From assembly GCA_030625885.1 (NCBI GenBank), contig DAOUPZ010000014.1, positions 39,681 to 103,680 of the forward strand: a DNA stretch of 64,000 bases, read 5' to 3'. Made by a program: the position numbers and the translations under genes. The notes under the pieces were generated by a model, which did no database searches, was not told the origin of the DNA, and saw only the letters and a list, made by a program, of their open reading frames with translations. The stretch is from Clostridia bacterium (GTDB taxonomy: Bacteria > Bacillota > DAOUPZ01). Positions within the stretch are counted from its first letter, which is position 1. The number at the start of each line of letters is the position of its first letter. This document shows positions 38,221 through 47,129 of the stretch, piece by piece.

Positions 38221-38255
38221 ACTCAATTTCTGAAACGAAATTGAGTTCCTTTTAC
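38221..38255 (+). repeat. Second copy of the CTCAATTTC hairpin
   Basis: ACTCAATTTC (38221-38230), loop TGAAAC, GAAATTGAGT (38237-38246) then TCCTTTTA. It matches the right arm and tail of the hairpin at 37852-37891. The remaining bases to 38550 are AT-rich with no supportable gene. Confidence 0.7.
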
Positions 38256-38550
38256 ACTTTGTTATAATAATATGGTAAGATTTGATCAAAGGGTACATTA
38301 TAATAAGATAACGTGCTTTAAAGAATGAACTATAGATTTCCAAGATGATAACTTAAATTATAGATTTTTTCATCTTTTATTTCTAACTAACCAACTGCCC
38401 TCTGAAATTAAACTCTAAGAAAAATATTTAATGCGTTCGTTATAATAATTTTATTTCTGACATTGGATATCTATAACCTTATAAAACGCATTGATGAGAA
38501 TATACATCATTAATGTTTAGATCTCAAACAAATGACCTGGAGGTACTTGA

Positions 38551-40290
38551 ATGCTAAGTTTATTAAAATACTTAAAACCTTACTGGAAACCAGCACTTCT
38601 GGCACCATTGTTGATGTTAATTGAAGTCATCACCGATTTGTTGCAGCCTACATTGATGGCTGTTATTATCGATCAAGGTATTGCTCAAGGAAACACAGCT
38701 TTGATTATTAAAACGGGTTCCGCGATGATGGCCATCGCTGTACTGGGGTTTTTAGGGGGAATGGGTTGTATCAGTACATCCAGTATTGCCAGTGTGAATT
38801 TTAGTACAGACTTAAGGTCTGCTGTCTACAAGAAAGCACAACAATTCTCTTTTGCAAATTTGGATAAATTTGAAACATCTTCACTTATTACAAGACTGAC
38901 CAATGATATTTTTCAGGTTCAAACTGTTGCGCTTATGTCAATGCGGATACTGGTAAGAGCGCCCTTGCTATGTATCGGCGGATTGATTATGGCGATTCGT
39001 ATCAATGCCAAATTGGCATCGATTTTCGGTGTTGCCATTCCCATGCTGGTGATTTCAATTATTCTCATTGTTAAAAAAGGGTTTCCGCTTTTTAAAATTG
39101 TTCAGCAAAAACTGGATAAGGTAAATGGGGTCATGCGAGAAAATTTGACGGGTGTACGTGTTGTCAAAGCATTTGTAAGAGCTGACTTTGAAAAAGCCAG
39201 ATTCAATACGGTAAACGATGACTTAAGGGGTGCTACGATCAGGGTTTCAAGATTGATGATACGAGTTATGCCTTTGATGATGCTCATCATGAACTTGAGT
39301 ATTGTAGCTGTGATCTGGTTTGGTGGTATTCAAGTGGTTCAAGGAACCATTCAGGTTGGACAAATCATGGCATTTATTAATTATATGATGTTAATTTTAT
39401 TCTCTTTATTAATGGTTGCCTTTGTGTTAGTGATGTTTTCTCGTGCCAAGGCTTCTGTAGATCGGATTAATGAAGTGTTAGAAACGGAAGTGGATATTGT
39501 TGATGCAAGAGATGCTTCTGATGAACCTATAGCCACAGGCAGCATCGTATTTGACAACGTATCTTTTAAATACAAAGGAGGCTGTGGTGATCCGGTATTA
39601 AAAAACATATCCTTTACAGCAAATTTGGGAGAAACAGTTGCCATTTTGGGTGGAACGGGTTCCGGGAAATCTACGCTGGTGAATTTGATTCCTCGTCTTT
39701 ATGATGTGACGGCAGGGAGGATTCTAGTAGATGGTCGAGATGTGCGCACCATGAAGCTTAAAGCTTTAAGGGAGCGTATCAGCGTGGTGTTGCAAGAATC
39801 CATCTTGTTTTCTGGTAGCATTAAAGAAAATATTTTATTGGGGAAAGAAGATGCAACAGAGCAAGAAATTGTGGAAGCTGCTAAAGCAGCTCAGGCCCAT
39901 GATTTTATCAAACGTTTTAAGGAAGGATATGAAACACAACTTGGACAACGAGGTGTCAATGTATCGGGAGGTCAGAAGCAGCGGCTTGCCATCGCTAGAG
40001 CACTCATTAAAAAGCCAGCAATACTCATACTGGATGATAGTACAAGTGCTGTTGATCTGGGGACGGAATACCGCATTCAAAAAGCGTTAAAGGAAATGAT
40101 GAAAAACACGACTTGCATCATGATTGCGCAGCGTATCAGCACGGTTTTGAATGCGGACAAGATCCTGGTGCTTGAAGATGGTAAAATCGTAGGCCAGGGC
40201 ACGCATGAAGTACTTTTAAGCTCCAATCCCATTTATCAGGATATCTGTCGCTCACAACTGGGAGAGGAGGGATTAATCCATGTCCAATAA
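38551..40290 (+). CDS. ABC exporter half, TMD-NBD, degenerate catalytic site
   Basis: 579 aa: six-helix membrane domain (about 1-310) and ATPase domain (340-575). Walker A GGTGSGKST, signature VSGGQKQRLAIARAL, Walker B LILDDSTSAVD with Asp instead of the catalytic Glu, and switch IAQRISTV with Gln for His. These losses are typical of one half of heterodimeric multidrug-type exporters such as TM287/288. It overlaps the next gene, which keeps the intact site. Substrate unknown. Confidence 0.92.
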   Translation: MLSLLKYLKPYWKPALLAPLLMLIEVITDLLQPTLMAVIIDQGIAQGNTALIIKTGSAMMAIAVLGFLGGMGCISTSSIASVNFSTDLRSAVYKKAQQFSFANLDKFETSSLITRLTNDIFQVQTVALMSMRILVRAPLLCIGGLIMAIRINAKLASIFGVAIPMLVISIILIVKKGFPLFKIVQQKLDKVNGVMRENLTGVRVVKAFVRADFEKARFNTVNDDLRGATIRVSRLMIRVMPLMMLIMNLSIVAVIWFGGIQVVQGTIQVGQIMAFINYMMLILFSLLMVAFVLVMFSRAKASVDRINEVLETEVDIVDARDASDEPIATGSIVFDNVSFKYKGGCGDPVLKNISFTANLGETVAILGGTGSGKSTLVNLIPRLYDVTAGRILVDGRDVRTMKLKALRERISVVLQESILFSGSIKENILLGKEDATEQEIVEAAKAAQAHDFIKRFKEGYETQLGQRGVNVSGGQKQRLAIARALIKKPAILILDDSTSAVDLGTEYRIQKALKEMMKNTTCIMIAQRISTVLNADKILVLEDGKIVGQGTHEVLLSSNPIYQDICRSQLGEEGLIHVQ

Positions 40291-42118
40291 CCATTCCGGT
40301 AAGTCTCAGGCAGGTCAGGGAGGATTTGGCGGTAGGGGTGGTCATCGCGGCAGGTTTATGCCGGGAGCCAAGGCTAAAGATTCTAAAGTAACATTGAAAA
40401 GACTTTGGAAATATTTGAGTGATAAAAAGAACACACTTGCTTTAATATTGACATTGGTGGTGTTCAGCGTTGCATTTATATTAACAGGTCCTTTGCTGAT
40501 TGGAAGAGCCATTGACCAGTATATCATACCGAAAGATTTTCAAGGGTTGATGTTTATTGTGTTGATGATGGCAGGCGTATATATTTTTGGTGCTTTATTT
40601 ACATGGCTGCAAAGTTATTTAACCATTGGGGTGGCACAGGAAACGGTTAAAGAAATAAGAAAAGATTTATTTGAAAAACTGCAGACGCTTCCGTTAAGTT
40701 ACTTTGACAGTCACTCGCATGGGGATATGATGAGCAGGTTAACTAATGACGTTGAAAATATTAGTCAAAACTTAAATACCAGCATGACGCAGATTTTTTC
40801 CAGCGTTATTACTCTAGCAGGAACCATTGTTATGATGTTTTATCTTAGTCCGATACTAACGCTTTTAACATTGACCATCATACCGGTTATGTTTTTCTGT
40901 ACCGGAAGAATTGCCAGGCGAACACGGAAGCTTTTCACAGAGCAGCAGAAGATGTTGGGACAGTTGAATGGTTTTATCGAAGAGACGATTTCCGGTCAGA
41001 AAGTGGTAAAAATATTCTGCCGGGAAGAGGAAAATGCTGCCGAATTTGAGGATAGCAATAGGGGATTAAAAGGGATTGCCATTCGTGCGCAAATTTTCTC
41101 TGGTATTATTCCCCCGTTGATGAATGCTTTGAATAATATTGGCTTTGTCATTGTTGCGAGCATCGGTGGTTATCTAGCGATCAAGCAAATTATTACGGTG
41201 GGTGTCATTGCCAGCTTTATCAATTATACACGACAGTTTGCCAGACCGCTTAATGAGCTGGCCAATCAGTTTAATATGATTCAATCTGCGCTTGCCGGGG
41301 CGGAAAGAGTTTTTGAAGTTTTGGATGAAAAATCGGAGCCGGCTGATGCACGGGATGCTCTTGTTTTGGAAAAAGTGGTGGGGTCAGTAAGATTTGATGA
41401 TGTTTCCTTTAGTTATAAGAAGGATACAGTGGTATTGAAAGATATTCATTTTGATGTAAATCCGGGTCAGACTGTAGCACTGGTCGGGCCAACAGGTTCA
41501 GGTAAAACGACGATTATTAATCTCCTAACGCGTTTTTATGATATTGATCAAGGGGTTATTTATATTGATGGCCAGGATATCCGGAATGTTAAAAGAGATC
41601 GCTTGCGTTCTTTGTTGGGAATTGTTCTTCAAGATACGTATCTGTTCTCCGAATCTGTGCGAGAAAATATTCGTTATGGGCGCTTAAATGCCACCGATGA
41701 AGAAGTAGAGAGTGCGGCAAAATTGGCGTACGCGGATCAATTTATCCATCGCTTACCGCAAGGTTATGATACCGTTGTTACTGAAGAGGGGGGCAACCTC
41801 AGCCAGGGTCAAAGGCAGTTGCTTGCTATTGCCAGAGCCATTCTTGCAAACCCGGCTATTCTCATATTGGATGAAGCGACCAGCAATGTTGATACCCGTA
41901 CGGAGTACCACATACAGGAAGCGATGCGGGTATTGATGAAAGATCGCACCAGTTTCGTGATTGCGCATCGTCTCAGTACGATTAAAGATGCGGATATGAT
42001 TCTGGTTATCAATGGCGGGGAGATTATAGAAAGCGGTACACATGAAGCGTTGCTAAAGCAGAAGGGATTTTATGATAATCTTTATAATAACCAGTTCAGG
42101 CGGCAAGGATTATCATAA
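40280..42118 (+). CDS. ABC exporter half, TMD-NBD, competent catalytic site
   Basis: 612 aa. A glycine/arginine-rich N-terminal tail (residues 3-30: GQGGFGGRGGHRGRF) precedes the six-helix domain (about 45-340). The ATPase domain has Walker A GPTGSGKTT, signature LSQGQRQLLAIARAI, Walker B LILDEATSNVD and switch IAHRLSTI, all intact. With the preceding gene (11-base overlap) it forms a heterodimeric exporter, probably for drugs, lipids or peptides. Confidence 0.93.
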   Translation: MSNNHSGKSQAGQGGFGGRGGHRGRFMPGAKAKDSKVTLKRLWKYLSDKKNTLALILTLVVFSVAFILTGPLLIGRAIDQYIIPKDFQGLMFIVLMMAGVYIFGALFTWLQSYLTIGVAQETVKEIRKDLFEKLQTLPLSYFDSHSHGDMMSRLTNDVENISQNLNTSMTQIFSSVITLAGTIVMMFYLSPILTLLTLTIIPVMFFCTGRIARRTRKLFTEQQKMLGQLNGFIEETISGQKVVKIFCREEENAAEFEDSNRGLKGIAIRAQIFSGIIPPLMNALNNIGFVIVASIGGYLAIKQIITVGVIASFINYTRQFARPLNELANQFNMIQSALAGAERVFEVLDEKSEPADARDALVLEKVVGSVRFDDVSFSYKKDTVVLKDIHFDVNPGQTVALVGPTGSGKTTIINLLTRFYDIDQGVIYIDGQDIRNVKRDRLRSLLGIVLQDTYLFSESVRENIRYGRLNATDEEVESAAKLAYADQFIHRLPQGYDTVVTEEGGNLSQGQRQLLAIARAILANPAILILDEATSNVDTRTEYHIQEAMRVLMKDRTSFVIAHRLSTIKDADMILVINGGEIIESGTHEALLKQKGFYDNLYNNQFRRQGLS

Positions 42119-42286
42119 TGTTTAAGGACAGACAGTTCTAAGGAACTATGAAATATAAAGGCTAATCAACAATGGGCTTTGAGTTTGCATATATGAGTTG
42201 TATTTGCTATTATATGATTTATATTAGCATAATAAAAATATATTAAGAAAGTGGAAGAAAGGTGGAAATATTAGTGAGGTTATGTA

Positions 42287-43336
42287 ATGGATAAGCAAGA
42301 GCAAAAACACAAGCGACGTATTCGTTATAAAGGAACTCATCCTAAATCTTTTAAAGAAAAATATAAGGAACTGCAACCAGAGAAATATGCTGATACTGTG
42401 TCAAGGGTTATTCAAAAGGGCAGTACACCTGCTGGTATGCATATCTCAATTTGTGTTAAAGAAATATTAGAATTTTTACAAATTACTCCGGGACAAATTG
42501 GATTAGATGCAACATTAGGTTATGGTGGTCATACTTTAGAAATGCTTAAATGTTTAGATTCGAAGGGGCACTTGTATGCACTTGATGTAGATCCTATCGA
42601 ATTACCGCGTACCAGGGAGCGTTTAGAGCGTTTGGGTTATGACTCCGAAATTTTAACGATCAAGCAATTGAACTTTTCCAATATAGATCAAATTACTGCT
42701 GAATCAGGACCACTGGATTTTGTATTAGCTGATTTGGGTGTATCTTCAATGCAAATAGACAATCCTGAAAGAGGATTTTCATATAAGAGTGAAGGACCAT
42801 TAGACTTACGACTGAATCCTAAAAAAGGACTATCTGCTGCGGAGCGGTTAAAAAATATTTCACAAGATGAGTTACATGGAATGTTGATAGAAAATGCGGA
42901 TGAGCCTCATGCAGAAGTAATCGCTCGTGCCATTATTTCTGAAATTAAAAAGGGTACAGACATCTCAACAACAACTCAGCTCCAACATATAATTAAAGAT
43001 GCTCTGAAATTTATTCCGGAAAACAAAAGGAAGGATGAGATTAAAAAATCCTGTCAACGATCTTTCCAAGCGTTACGAATTGATGTCAATAATGAATTTG
43101 AAGTGCTATATGATTTTTTGGAAAAACTACCTGCTGTCCTTGCTGAGGGTGGACGTGTTGCGATACTTTCTTTTCATTCAGGAGAAGATCGTCTTGTCAA
43201 AAAGTCTTTTAAACGTTTATTTCGTGAAGGTGTCTACCGAGAAATTGCGCCCGAGATTATTCGACCATCAGCAGAAGAATGTAATATTAATAGTCGTGCT
43301 CGTTCTACTAAAATGCGTTGGGCTATAAAAGCATGA
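42287..43336 (+). CDS. RsmH-like 16S rRNA methyltransferase, paralogue outside the division cluster
   Basis: 349 aa protein of the RsmH/MraW family (N4-methylation of C1402 in 16S rRNA). LDATLGYGGHTLEML is the SAM loop; FVLADLGVSSMQIDNPERGFSY and PLDLRLNP are family motifs; it ends with CNINSRARSTKMRWAIKA. The N-terminus has an extra basic stretch (about 45 residues, KHKRRIRYKG) before the usual MHISICVKEIL start. It is not next to mraZ/ftsL genes, so it is likely a second copy with divergent role, though the main rsmH is outside the window and cannot be compared. Confidence 0.85.
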   Translation: MDKQEQKHKRRIRYKGTHPKSFKEKYKELQPEKYADTVSRVIQKGSTPAGMHISICVKEILEFLQITPGQIGLDATLGYGGHTLEMLKCLDSKGHLYALDVDPIELPRTRERLERLGYDSEILTIKQLNFSNIDQITAESGPLDFVLADLGVSSMQIDNPERGFSYKSEGPLDLRLNPKKGLSAAERLKNISQDELHGMLIENADEPHAEVIARAIISEIKKGTDISTTTQLQHIIKDALKFIPENKRKDEIKKSCQRSFQALRIDVNNEFEVLYDFLEKLPAVLAEGGRVAILSFHSGEDRLVKKSFKRLFREGVYREIAPEIIRPSAEECNINSRARSTKMRWAIKA

Positions 43337-43398
43337 TAGGTAAATGAGATTAAAAGATGGTACTTTTGATATCATAAAATAAGTTAATATATTGTGAT

Positions 43399-43427
43399 AC
43401 GGGATATTATTTGATATTCCGTTTTTG
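43399..43427 (+). terminator. Terminator after the RsmH-like gene
   Basis: ACGGGATAT (43399-43407) pairs with ATATTCCGT (43414-43422, one G-U), then T-run. Confidence 0.75.
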
Positions 43428-43773
43428 TTTGGAGAATTTTGGCGGAGTAACGCTTCAGCTCCTGCGGTTTTTTATATAATAAAATGTAATGGCTCTATTA
43501 GATAACTTAATGACAAAATACTAGGAATATGGAAATATAAATAGAATGTCAATATATAAATAGCTTACTATTGATGGATTGACTTTTTTATTTTTAAATA
43601 GAAAAAAAATAGTGGCGTAATATTATACTTGTGTCCAAGCATAGTAATGAACTTTCCAGTTTGTTGGTATATAGCATAATATATAAAAGCTTTTTTTGCA
43701 ATTAACAACATATTGATCATTTTGGGTTTAATATTATAAAAATTTTCATCTTAAAAGGAAGTGGGCGGATATT
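43428..43773. other. Region upstream of the chemoreceptor gene
   Basis: No supportable gene. GGAG/CTCC-type pairing around 43442-43470 followed by GGTTTTTT may be a second terminator. The remainder is AT-rich and probably contains the promoter of the next gene. Confidence 0.4.
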
Positions 43774-45852
43774 ATGTTAAAACTAAAAAAGTTTCGCAAG
43801 GCAGAAAAAGTACCTAGAAAGGTAAAACATGAAAAGGTAAAACATGAAAAGGTAAAACAAGGAGGTAAGCATCCGCTATGCATTAAATTGGTGGTGTTTT
43901 GTTTGTTGATGGCGCTGATTCCTTTGGGAATAGCCAATTTTTTGAGTTATAGTAAGGCACAAAAAGCACTTTCAGCACGACTGGATCATTTGTTATTAAT
44001 GCGGGCGTATGATACGGCAAATGGTTTAGATGACTGGATAATTGCCATGCGGGATGATGTTCAGGGAATGTCTTTAACATTACCGGATGTTCAGACGGAT
44101 GATGAAATAAATAATTACTTGAAACAGCGAGTAAAGCGTTGTAATAATTATGACGCTATGTTTACAGTTAATATGGAAGGGATTATTAGTCATCATAGCA
44201 ATACATCAGGTATTGGTATTGATGTTAGCGGACAAGATTATTTCCGAGAAGCTTTAAAAGGTAATACCTTTATCTCAGATGTAATGGTTTCCCAATTTAC
44301 AGGTGATCCTATTTTCTATATTTCTACGCTTGTTAAGGATAACGATGATAAAGGTACGGGTGTTTTAGTAACAGGTGTTTCCATGAATAAAATTTCACAT
44401 AATATATTAAATATAAAACTTGGAACCTTGGGTTATGCACAACTTATCGATAAAAAGGGAATATTTTTGGTGCATCCTAATAAGGACTTTGTCATGAATG
44501 AAAAGAAGAGTGCCTTTGTAACAGATGATAAACACGCTAAACAGGTCACTGAGCATATGGTAAATGGGAAGACTGGAAATGATATTTACATTTATAATAA
44601 AATCCAAAGGCATGTGGGATATGCACCCATTGCAGCTACCGGGTGGTCTATTGGTTTTATAGTACCTGATAATGATCCCCGCTTGTTTAAGGATATTAAT
44701 CAATTACGCCATTATCTTTTATCGTTGGTGCTAGCTGCTGTTATTTTAATTACTGTTATGACAACCGTAATTGCATGTCGTATTGTCCGACCAATCAAGG
44801 AATTAACGGCTGTTGCAAACGTTATCAGCAGTGGTGATTTGACTGCTGAAGTTAAAGTAGCCACAAATGACGAGGTAGGGCAATTAGCGAGTGCTTTTAA
44901 GAAAATGGTTGACAGCCTACGAGAAACACTCCATCATGTTGCATTTGCAGCAGAAAATTTAAGTGCATCTTCTGAAGAAATTGCTGCATCGTTGCAGCAA
45001 ACAAGTTCTATGACGGAGCAAATGACACTAACAGTAGATGAACTTGCAAAAGGGGCAACAGAGCAGGCTTCAATGGTTGAAGAAACTTCTGATACAATTA
45101 ACCAAATGGCAACGAGTATGCAGCAGATTGCTGGGAATGCTCAGATGACCAACGAAGAGGGTAAGAATGCTAAAGAAGCAGCAGATAACGGAAAGATTGC
45201 AGTGGATAAAGCAATTCAAAAGATGGTAGATGCCCAAGAAGCAGTAAAAGAATCTGCTGTGGCTACAAAAGCGCTTGGAGAAAATTCACAGGAAATCGGC
45301 AAGATCGTCGAGGTCATTACAGGTGTTGCGGATCAAACAAACCTTTTAGCGCTTAATGCCGCGATTGAAGCTGCACGAGCAGGTGAACAGGGAAGAGGTT
45401 TTGCGGTTGTAGCGGACGAAGTGCGTAAATTGGCGGAAGAATCCAGCAATGCTGCAGGACAAATTGAGCAATTAATTGCTCAAGTGCAACAGGAAACAGA
45501 CAGTACGGTTGCGTTAATGAATAAAGGAGCTGAAGTGGTCGAAGAAGGTTCGAGTGCTGTTATAGAAACAGGAGATGCGTTTAAAGATATTCATACATCT
45601 ATAGACCGCATTGCTACAGAAGTAGAAGAAGTCTCAGCTGCATCACAGCAAATCTCTGTCGGTTCAGGGCAAGTTGTTGGGGCTATAAACAATATAGCCA
45701 ATATTACAGAAGAAAGTGCTGCTGGTACGCAGCAAGCTGCTTTAGCAACTCAGGAACAAATGGGGGCAATTGAAGAGATTGCTGCAAGTAGCGAGAATTT
45801 GGCGCGTTTGGCAGAAGAATTACAAAAACAGGTCGGAAAGTTTAATATATAA
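43774..45852 (+). CDS. Methyl-accepting chemotaxis protein
   Basis: 692 aa membrane receptor. Basic cytoplasmic N-terminus with repeats K-V-K-H-E (residues 16-29), TM1 (about 37-55), extracytoplasmic dCache-type sensor (about 60-300, with [19 protein letters not shown]), TM2 (about 310-335), HAMP ([20 protein letters not shown]) and a long signalling coil with the conserved tip [20 protein letters not shown]. Ligand unknown. The repeats come from about 2.7 copies of a 15-bp unit at 43820-43859, which may vary in number between strains. Confidence 0.95.
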   Translation: MLKLKKFRKAEKVPRKVKHEKVKHEKVKQGGKHPLCIKLVVFCLLMALIPLGIANFLSYSKAQKALSARLDHLLLMRAYDTANGLDDWIIAMRDDVQGMSLTLPDVQTDDEINNYLKQRVKRCNNYDAMFTVNMEGIISHHSNTSGIGIDVSGQDYFREALKGNTFISDVMVSQFTGDPIFYISTLVKDNDDKGTGVLVTGVSMNKISHNILNIKLGTLGYAQLIDKKGIFLVHPNKDFVMNEKKSAFVTDDKHAKQVTEHMVNGKTGNDIYIYNKIQRHVGYAPIAATGWSIGFIVPDNDPRLFKDINQLRHYLLSLVLAAVILITVMTTVIACRIVRPIKELTAVANVISSGDLTAEVKVATNDEVGQLASAFKKMVDSLRETLHHVAFAAENLSASSEEIAASLQQTSSMTEQMTLTVDELAKGATEQASMVEETSDTINQMATSMQQIAGNAQMTNEEGKNAKEAADNGKIAVDKAIQKMVDAQEAVKESAVATKALGENSQEIGKIVEVITGVADQTNLLALNAAIEAARAGEQGRGFAVVADEVRKLAEESSNAAGQIEQLIAQVQQETDSTVALMNKGAEVVEEGSSAVIETGDAFKDIHTSIDRIATEVEEVSAASQQISVGSGQVVGAINNIANITEESAAGTQQAALATQEQMGAIEEIAASSENLARLAEELQKQVGKFNI

Positions 45853-46255
45853 CTTATTTCAGAGGGAAGGGGGCATTGGCAACATCTTTGGCACATTTTT
45901 CACTAATAAAACAAATGAGTCATTCCATAATTTGGTCGGCGAGTATTCATTGGTTCGAATTATTGGAGATATGTTTCCACATACGGTGCGTGTAGAGACA
46001 GTGTGTTGATAGAGCGCAAATAAGGCAATTGGGGCATTATGCCCCTTTTTATTTTGTTTGTCTATATATTACCATGGACAAGGAAAGGTAACAGATTTCC
46101 GACTTCTGGGGGGACATAATTGTGTGAAAACACAACAAATATGCTTAATTATAGAGGATTTTTCATAAAAACATAGAAAATTATAGCAAAATGACTCCCT
46201 TTGGGGATTAGATAGGTTGCTTTTTTTATTTTACTTATTTTGGAGAGGAGATTGT
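45853..46255. other. Intergenic region with repeat module and terminator
   Basis: No supportable gene. GAGATATGTTTCCACATAC (45966-45984) and GAGACAGTGTGTTGATAGAG (45995-46014) recur in similar form at 59163-59180 and 63606-63630. Terminator GGGGCATTATGCCCC with T-run is at 46031-46050. Confidence 0.55.
46031..46050 (+). terminator. Terminator downstream of the chemoreceptor
   Basis: GGGGCA, TTA loop, TGCCCC (46031-46045) and TTTTT. Confidence 0.85.
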
Positions 46256-47050
46256 ATGATGAAAAGGTTATCAGTCATTGTAAGTTTGATTGTATTATGT
46301 GTGGCAATCAGCGGCTGTAATGTTCAAGAGAACGCATGTCCTGTGGAGGAGGAGGTACTATATCAGGTGTCAACGATTAATGCTTTACTGGCAGGTGCCT
46401 ATGATGGGCAGGTATCGATTGATGCGCTGAAAGATAGAGGAAATATTGGCATTGGTACATTTGCTGCGCTTGATGGCGAAATGATCGTACTAGATGGTAA
46501 TGTTTATAAAGCAAAGTACGATGGTATGGTGGAAAAGGTAGATGATATGCAGACAACGCCCTTTGCATCGGTAACTGTGTTTAATGAGGATAAACGCATT
46601 GAGAATGCTGAATTTGATGATTATGATAGTCTTCAAAATATGCTTGATAATCTAATTGAAAACAAAAATCTGTTTTATGCTTTCAAAATTTCTGGAGACT
46701 TTGCCTATGTCAAGGTGAGATCGGTTCCCTCACAGGAAAAACCGTATCCTCCGCTTGCAGAGGTGACCAAAAACCAACCAACCTTTGAATATGAAAACGT
46801 TAAGGGAACGCTTGTGGGTTTTTGGTGTCCGGCGTATGTAAACGGGATCAATGTGCCGGGGTATCATCTGCACTTTATCAGTGATGATAAAACAATGGGC
46901 GGACATTTGCTGCAAGCCAAAAGCAAAAATGCAGCGATTTTAGTTGATCAGACACCGTCATTTCAAATGGCTTTGTCCGAAGATAAAGCATTTGCAAGGC
47001 TCAAGCTGGAGGAAGACAAAACCGAAGAGCTGGAAGAAGTAGAAAAATAA
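46256..47050 (+). CDS. budA: Alpha-acetolactate decarboxylase with lipoprotein signal
   Basis: 264 aa. The catalytic domain (about 40-245) matches acetolactate decarboxylase, which makes acetoin: GIGTFAALDGEMIVLDGNVY, TPFASVTVF, and the Zn-binding GYHLHFISDDKTMGGHLL. Unusually it has an N-terminal signal (KRLSVIVSLIVLCVAISGC) with a lipobox ending in Cys, so it is probably anchored outside the membrane. ATG 46256 or 46259 both suit the GGAGAGGAG site. Acetolactate synthase is not adjacent. The acidic C-terminal tail (EEDKTEELEEVEK) is extra. Confidence 0.9.
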   Translation: MMKRLSVIVSLIVLCVAISGCNVQENACPVEEEVLYQVSTINALLAGAYDGQVSIDALKDRGNIGIGTFAALDGEMIVLDGNVYKAKYDGMVEKVDDMQTTPFASVTVFNEDKRIENAEFDDYDSLQNMLDNLIENKNLFYAFKISGDFAYVKVRSVPSQEKPYPPLAEVTKNQPTFEYENVKGTLVGFWCPAYVNGINVPGYHLHFISDDKTMGGHLLQAKSKNAAILVDQTPSFQMALSEDKAFARLKLEEDKTEELEEVEK

Positions 47051-47129
47051 CTTGAGTAAGGCACTTCGTGCGACTCGTATCGAGCACCAAAAGTTATTTA
47101 CATTATAATCAATTTGGGGAGGACTTATA

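Noticed and set aside
45945..45985. TTGGTTCGAATTATTGG as a possible tRNA T-arm
   Set aside because: No acceptor stem, anticodon arm or D arm can be built around it.
45770..46009. 79-codon open frame overlapping the chemoreceptor end
   Set aside because: Starts inside the chemoreceptor in another frame and runs into the repeat module; no ribosome site.
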